From positions 38,074 to 102,073 of the forward strand of contig CAWDHW010000020.1 of assembly GCA_963802205.1 (NCBI GenBank): 64,000 bases of DNA. The letters are read 5' to 3'. The translations under genes were made by a program, and so were the position numbers. Under the pieces are notes generated by a model that made no database searches, was not told the DNA's origin, and was given only the letters and a program-made list of their open reading frames with translations. This DNA is from DYRB01 sp963802205. GTDB taxonomy: Bacteria; Pseudomonadota; Gammaproteobacteria; Chromatiales; Chromatiaceae. Numbering within the stretch: the first letter of the stretch is position 1; the number at the start of each line of letters is the position of its first letter. Positions 60,453 through 64,000 of this stretch are shown piece after piece.

Positions 60453-61739
60453 ATGACGGAAGTCGTCGCAACCAACGAGACCATCCTGGTGGTCGGTGGT
60501 GGCATCAGCGGTATGACCGCTGCGCTCGAGGCCGCCGAGACCGGGAAGCGGGTCGTCCTGGTTGAGAAACGCCCCTACATCGGTGGGCGCGTCTCCCAGC
60601 TCTACAAGTACTTCCCCAAGCTCTGTTTCCCGACCTGCGGACTGGAGATCAACCAGCGCCGCAGCCGGATGAACCCCAACCTGACCATCCTGACCATGGC
60701 CGAGGTGACGGGGCTCAAGGGCGAGAAGGGCAACTACACCGCCACGGTCAAGCTCTCCCCGCGCTACGTCAACGACAACTGCACCGCCTGCGGCGACTGC
60801 ACCAAGGCCGTGGAGGCGCAGTTCGACGACGAGCACAACTACGGCCTGTCCAAGCGCAGCGGGGCCTATCTGCCCTACCGCATGGCCCAACCGGCGCGCT
60901 ATGTCCTGGACCCGGCCATCATCGGCACCCCGGACGCGGACAAGGCCAAGGCCGCCTGCAAGTACGACGCCATCGACCTGGACATGCAGGAGGAGACCAT
61001 CGACTTCCCCTGCGGCGCCGTGATCTGGGCCACCGGCTGGCGCCCCTACGACGCGGCCAAGATCCAGCCCTACGGCTACGACCGCATCGACAACGTCATC
61101 ACCAGTGTCGAGTTTGAGCGCCTGGCCGATCCCACAGGCCCCACCGGGGGCAAGCTCCTGCGCCCCTCCGACGGCAAGGAGGCGAAGAACGTCGCCTTCA
61201 TTCAGTGCGCCGGGTCGCGGGACCGCAACCACCTGCTGCACTGCTCGCGCATCTGCTGCATGGCCTCCCTGAAACAGGCGACCTATGTCAGCGACGCCTT
61301 CGCCGAGTCCGCGGACATCAGCGTCTACTACATCGATATCCGCGCCATCGACCGCTTCGAGGACTTCTACAACAAGGTGCGGGCCATACCGCAGCTCAAG
61401 TTCATCAAGTCCAAGCCGGCGGCCGTCGTCGAGAACAGGGCCAACGGCAACCCGGTGGTCCATGGCGTGGACACCGAGGGCTACAAGCGCTTCGCCAACG
61501 AGCACGACCTGGTGGTGCTCGCCATCGGCATGGAGCCGAGTGTGGATACCGCCGGCTTCCCGGTGGACATGGTCCTGAACCGCGAGGGCTTCATCGAGGC
61601 CGCGCCCGAGAATGGTGGCGTCTTCGCCGCCGGCTGCTCGTCGGATGCCCTGGACGTAAACCGGGCGGTACAGCACGCCACGGGCGCGGCTCTGCGCGCC
61701 ATCCAGGTCGTCAACAGCGTTGCCAGAGTGGAGGGTTAA
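60453..61739 (+). CDS. qmoA: quinone-interacting membrane-bound oxidoreductase subunit A (QmoA)
   Basis: 428 residues of the HdrA-like flavoprotein family. ILVVGGGISGMTAALEAAE is the FAD site, LCFPTCGLEINQRRSR is the QmoA signature with cluster Cys, and NDNCTACGDCTKAV is a ferredoxin-like segment. CAGSRDRNHLLHCSRICCM is typical. In sulfur oxidisers Qmo passes electrons between the quinone pool and APS reductase (AprBA). qmoB starts 4 bases later. No apr genes lie next to it. Confidence 0.94.
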   Translation: MTEVVATNETILVVGGGISGMTAALEAAETGKRVVLVEKRPYIGGRVSQLYKYFPKLCFPTCGLEINQRRSRMNPNLTILTMAEVTGLKGEKGNYTATVKLSPRYVNDNCTACGDCTKAVEAQFDDEHNYGLSKRSGAYLPYRMAQPARYVLDPAIIGTPDADKAKAACKYDAIDLDMQEETIDFPCGAVIWATGWRPYDAAKIQPYGYDRIDNVITSVEFERLADPTGPTGGKLLRPSDGKEAKNVAFIQCAGSRDRNHLLHCSRICCMASLKQATYVSDAFAESADISVYYIDIRAIDRFEDFYNKVRAIPQLKFIKSKPAAVVENRANGNPVVHGVDTEGYKRFANEHDLVVLAIGMEPSVDTAGFPVDMVLNREGFIEAAPENGGVFAAGCSSDALDVNRAVQHATGAALRAIQVVNSVARVEG

Positions 61740-61742
61740 CCC

Positions 61743-64000
61743 GTGGCAGAAGTCAAGAAATTCGCCGCTTATCTCTGCACCGGCTGCGGCATCGGTGAAC
61801 GCCTGGACGCCAAGCAGCTCGCCGTGGTGGCCGTCAAGGAGGGCAAGATGCCCTCTTGCAAGCAGAGCCCCATGCTGTGCTCTAGCTCCGGCGTGCAGAT
61901 GATCAAGGACGACATCGCCAACGAGGGCGTCAACCACATCGCGATCCTCGCCTGCTCTCGCCGCGCCAAGGTCGAGGCCTTCAACTTTCCCGAGGCGGCC
62001 ATGTCCCGGGCGAATCTCCGCGAGGGCGTCATCTGGCTACGCCCCGAGGGCGACGAACACCAGGAGACGACCCAAGAGATGGCGGACGACTATGTCCGCA
62101 TGGCCTGTGCCGAGATCAAGTTCCTCAACGTCCCCACGCGCTCCACCGAGCAGCCGCTGAACAAGACCATCCTGGTGGTCGGCGGCGGCGTCACCGGCAT
62201 GACCGCAGCCCTGGAGACGGCGGCCGCCGGTTACCCGGTCCACTTGGTATGCGCCGAGGGCAAGCTGGGCGGCATCTGGGGCGAGCAATACAAGCGCGTC
62301 CCCTTCCGCGCCGCCGCCGCGGGCGTGCCCAACGGCAACAACGTCGATCTTCAGATGCCCGAGGACCCGGGCGTGGATGAGATGGCCGCCCGCTGCGCCG
62401 CCGACCCGCGCATCACGGTGCACCTCAACGCCAAGATCGCCAAGACCTCCGGTGCCCCCGGGCGCTTCGCCGCGGACATCGCGGTGGAGTCCGGCAGCAC
62501 GGTCACGGAGAACTTCGGGGCCATCATCCAGGCCAGCGACTTCCTGCCCTACGACGCCAACCAGCTCCCGGAATTTGCCTACGGCAAGTCCAAGGACGTG
62601 GTGACCAACTTCGAGCTGGAGCGGCTGGCCAAGACCGCCAACGGCGGGCCCATCAAACGCCCCTCCGACGGCAAGGAAGTAAAATCCGTCGCCTTCGTCC
62701 AGTGCGCCGGCCAGCGCTCCAGCAAGCCTGGCCACTTGCCCTACTGCTCGGGTTTCTGCTGCACCGAGTCCATCAAGCAGGCGATGTATTTCAAGGCCCA
62801 GAACCCGGACTGCGACGCCACCGTCCTGTTCGACGACCTGCGCACCCCCGGTGCCGCGGGCGAGGACTTCTACCGCTCCGGTCAGCAGGCCGAGGTCACC
62901 TTCTCCAAGGGTAAGGTCAGCGAGGTCATCCCCGGCGGTACCCTCCAGGTCAAGTTCAAGGACCTGATCCTGGACGAGGACACCCAGATGGACTGCGACC
63001 TGGTGGTGCTCGCCACCGGCCAGGTCCCCAACATCGGACCCGACCCCTACGCCCAGCTCGCCGTAGACATGGCCGAGAGCGACGAGGAGAAGGCCGCCGC
63101 CCGCGAGAAGCTCGCGGTGGCGCCCCCATCCATCCTCAACCTGGACTACCGCCAGGGGACCGACCTGCCGCAGCTCAAGCACGGCTTCCTCGACAGCCAC
63201 TTCATCTGCTTCCCCTACGAGACCCGTCGCACCGGCATCTACGCCGCCGGTCCCGTGCGGCGCCCCATGGACATGAAGCAGGCCATGGAGGACGCCGTGG
63301 GCGCCGCCATGAAGGCGATCCAGGCGGCCGAGAACGCGGCCCGCGGTTCCGGCGCCCACCCGCGTGTGGGTGACCTGAGCTACCCCAGCTTCCGCAAGGA
63401 AGGCTGCACCCAGTGCAAGCGCTGCACCGTGGAGTGCCCCTTCGGCGCCATCAACGAGGACGAACAGCGTTACCCGCAGTTCAACGAGTCCCGGTGCCGG
63501 CGTTGCGGCACCTGCATGGGCGCCTGCCCGGTGCGCGTCATCTCCTTCGAGAACTACTCCATCGACTCGGTCAACCAGCAGCTCAAGGCGGTGGAGGTCC
63601 CCGACGAGTTCTCCGAGAAGCCCCGCATTCTGGTGCTGGCCTGCGAGAACGACGCCTACCCGGCGCTCGACATGGCCGCCCAGTCCGGTCAGACCATGAC
63701 CCCCTTCGCCCGCGTCATCCCGGTGCGTTGCCTGGGCTCGGTCAGCCTGTCCTGGATCACCGACTCGCTCAACTCCGGCTACGACGGTGTGGTGCTCATG
63801 GGCTGCCGGCGCGACGACGACTACCAGTGCCACTTCGTGCGCGGCTCGGCCCTGGCGGCCGAGCGGCTGTCGAAGGTTGGCGACACCCTCACCCAGCTCA
63901 ACCTGGAGCCGGAGCGGGTGGTGGTCTATGAGGTCGCAATCACCGACATCCAGCGTGCACCTCAGTTGGTCAACGACATGGCCGACACGGTGGCGAAGAT
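61743..64000 (+). CDS. qmoB: quinone-interacting membrane-bound oxidoreductase subunit B (QmoB), 3' end outside window
   Basis: About 752 residues are visible from a GTG start (VAEVKKFAAYLCTGCGIGE); the frame is still open at the right edge. A second HdrA-like FAD domain starts ILVVGGGVTGMTAALETA. Near the C-terminal third are two 4Fe-4S motifs, CTQCKRCTVECPFGA and CRRCGTCMGACPVRV, followed by an MvhD-like domain (GYDGVVLMGCRRDDDYQCH). This is the QmoB layout. QmoC, the heme b membrane subunit, is expected just beyond 64000. Confidence 0.94.
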   Translation, partial: MAEVKKFAAYLCTGCGIGERLDAKQLAVVAVKEGKMPSCKQSPMLCSSSGVQMIKDDIANEGVNHIAILACSRRAKVEAFNFPEAAMSRANLREGVIWLRPEGDEHQETTQEMADDYVRMACAEIKFLNVPTRSTEQPLNKTILVVGGGVTGMTAALETAAAGYPVHLVCAEGKLGGIWGEQYKRVPFRAAAAGVPNGNNVDLQMPEDPGVDEMAARCAADPRITVHLNAKIAKTSGAPGRFAADIAVESGSTVTENFGAIIQASDFLPYDANQLPEFAYGKSKDVVTNFELERLAKTANGGPIKRPSDGKEVKSVAFVQCAGQRSSKPGHLPYCSGFCCTESIKQAMYFKAQNPDCDATVLFDDLRTPGAAGEDFYRSGQQAEVTFSKGKVSEVIPGGTLQVKFKDLILDEDTQMDCDLVVLATGQVPNIGPDPYAQLAVDMAESDEEKAAAREKLAVAPPSILNLDYRQGTDLPQLKHGFLDSHFICFPYETRRTGIYAAGPVRRPMDMKQAMEDAVGAAMKAIQAAENAARGSGAHPRVGDLSYPSFRKEGCTQCKRCTVECPFGAINEDEQRYPQFNESRCRRCGTCMGACPVRVISFENYSIDSVNQQLKAVEVPDEFSEKPRILVLACENDAYPALDMAAQSGQTMTPFARVIPVRCLGSVSLSWITDSLNSGYDGVVLMGCRRDDDYQCHFVRGSALAAERLSKVGDTLTQLNLEPERVVVYEVAITDIQRAPQLVNDMADTVAK

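Noticed and set aside
1..64000. CRISPR array
   Set aside because: No series of regularly spaced direct repeats was seen anywhere in the window.

Overview
The window is about 64 kb of GC-rich chromosome, most likely from a phototrophic purple sulfur bacterium of the Chromatiaceae. This rests on the gene set: a membrane-linked HynSL [NiFe] hydrogenase with Isp1/Isp2, flavocytochrome c sulfide dehydrogenase, QmoAB, a K+-independent-type H+-pyrophosphatase beside a PPi-dependent phosphofructokinase, and oxygen-dependent ubiquinone hydroxylases. No taxonomic search was run, so the genus is left open.

Layout. 1-3.4 kb: end of a polysaccharide cluster (sugar epimerase and two glycosyltransferases). 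3.8-5.5 kb: tRNA-Gln, rpsI, rplM and a [2Fe-2S] ferredoxin, all on the minus strand. 5.7-7.7 kb: a GlcF-like Fe-S protein and coq7. 8-9.9 kb: a coiled-coil OmpA-type envelope protein. 10.3-16.7 kb: the hydrogenase block (HupH-like protein, hynS, isp1, isp2, hynL, a maturation protease and hypC). 16.7-24.8 kb: housekeeping genes (ppsR, hemE, uvrD, hemW) and a major porin with its own promoter and terminator. 24.8-25.8 kb: a gene-free stretch holding a decayed VapBC-like toxin-antitoxin pair. 25.8-34 kb: rpiA, ilvA, 5-FTHF cyclo-ligase, 6S RNA, zapA, a zapB-like gene, ygfB, pepP, ubiH and ubiI, a neighbourhood conserved across gammaproteobacteria. 34.2-39.2 kb: a pyrophosphate cluster (pfp, a 67-residue protein, hppA, ppa). 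39.2-42.1 kb: a phosphodiesterase, moaC, engB and nadA. 42.2-46.2 kb: a periplasmic redox cluster (tetraheme cytochrome, ankyrin protein, fccA, fccB). 46.4-53.1 kb: clpB with a heat-shock-type promoter, an asparagine-synthetase homologue with a degraded glutaminase domain, and a divergent pair encoding an unknown protein and a flavoprotein. 53.1-60.3 kb: creA, small enzymes, sufA/sufE-type genes, a HerA-like ATPase, a rhodanese lipoprotein, a TerB-like protein and pcm. 60.4-64 kb: qmoA and the start of qmoB, which runs off the window.

How the genes work together. Electrons from H2 (HynSL-Isp), sulfide (FccAB) and probably sulfite/APS (Qmo with an AprBA not seen here) feed the quinone and cytochrome pools. 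The PPi genes would let the cell run a reversible phosphofructokinase and exchange PPi with the proton gradient.

Quality note. Four otherwise conserved genes (hppA, nadA, the ankyrin gene, fccB) carry five single-base insertions, mostly in short homopolymers. Consensus errors explain this better than real gene loss, so these genes are annotated as frameshifted coding regions rather than as pseudogenes.
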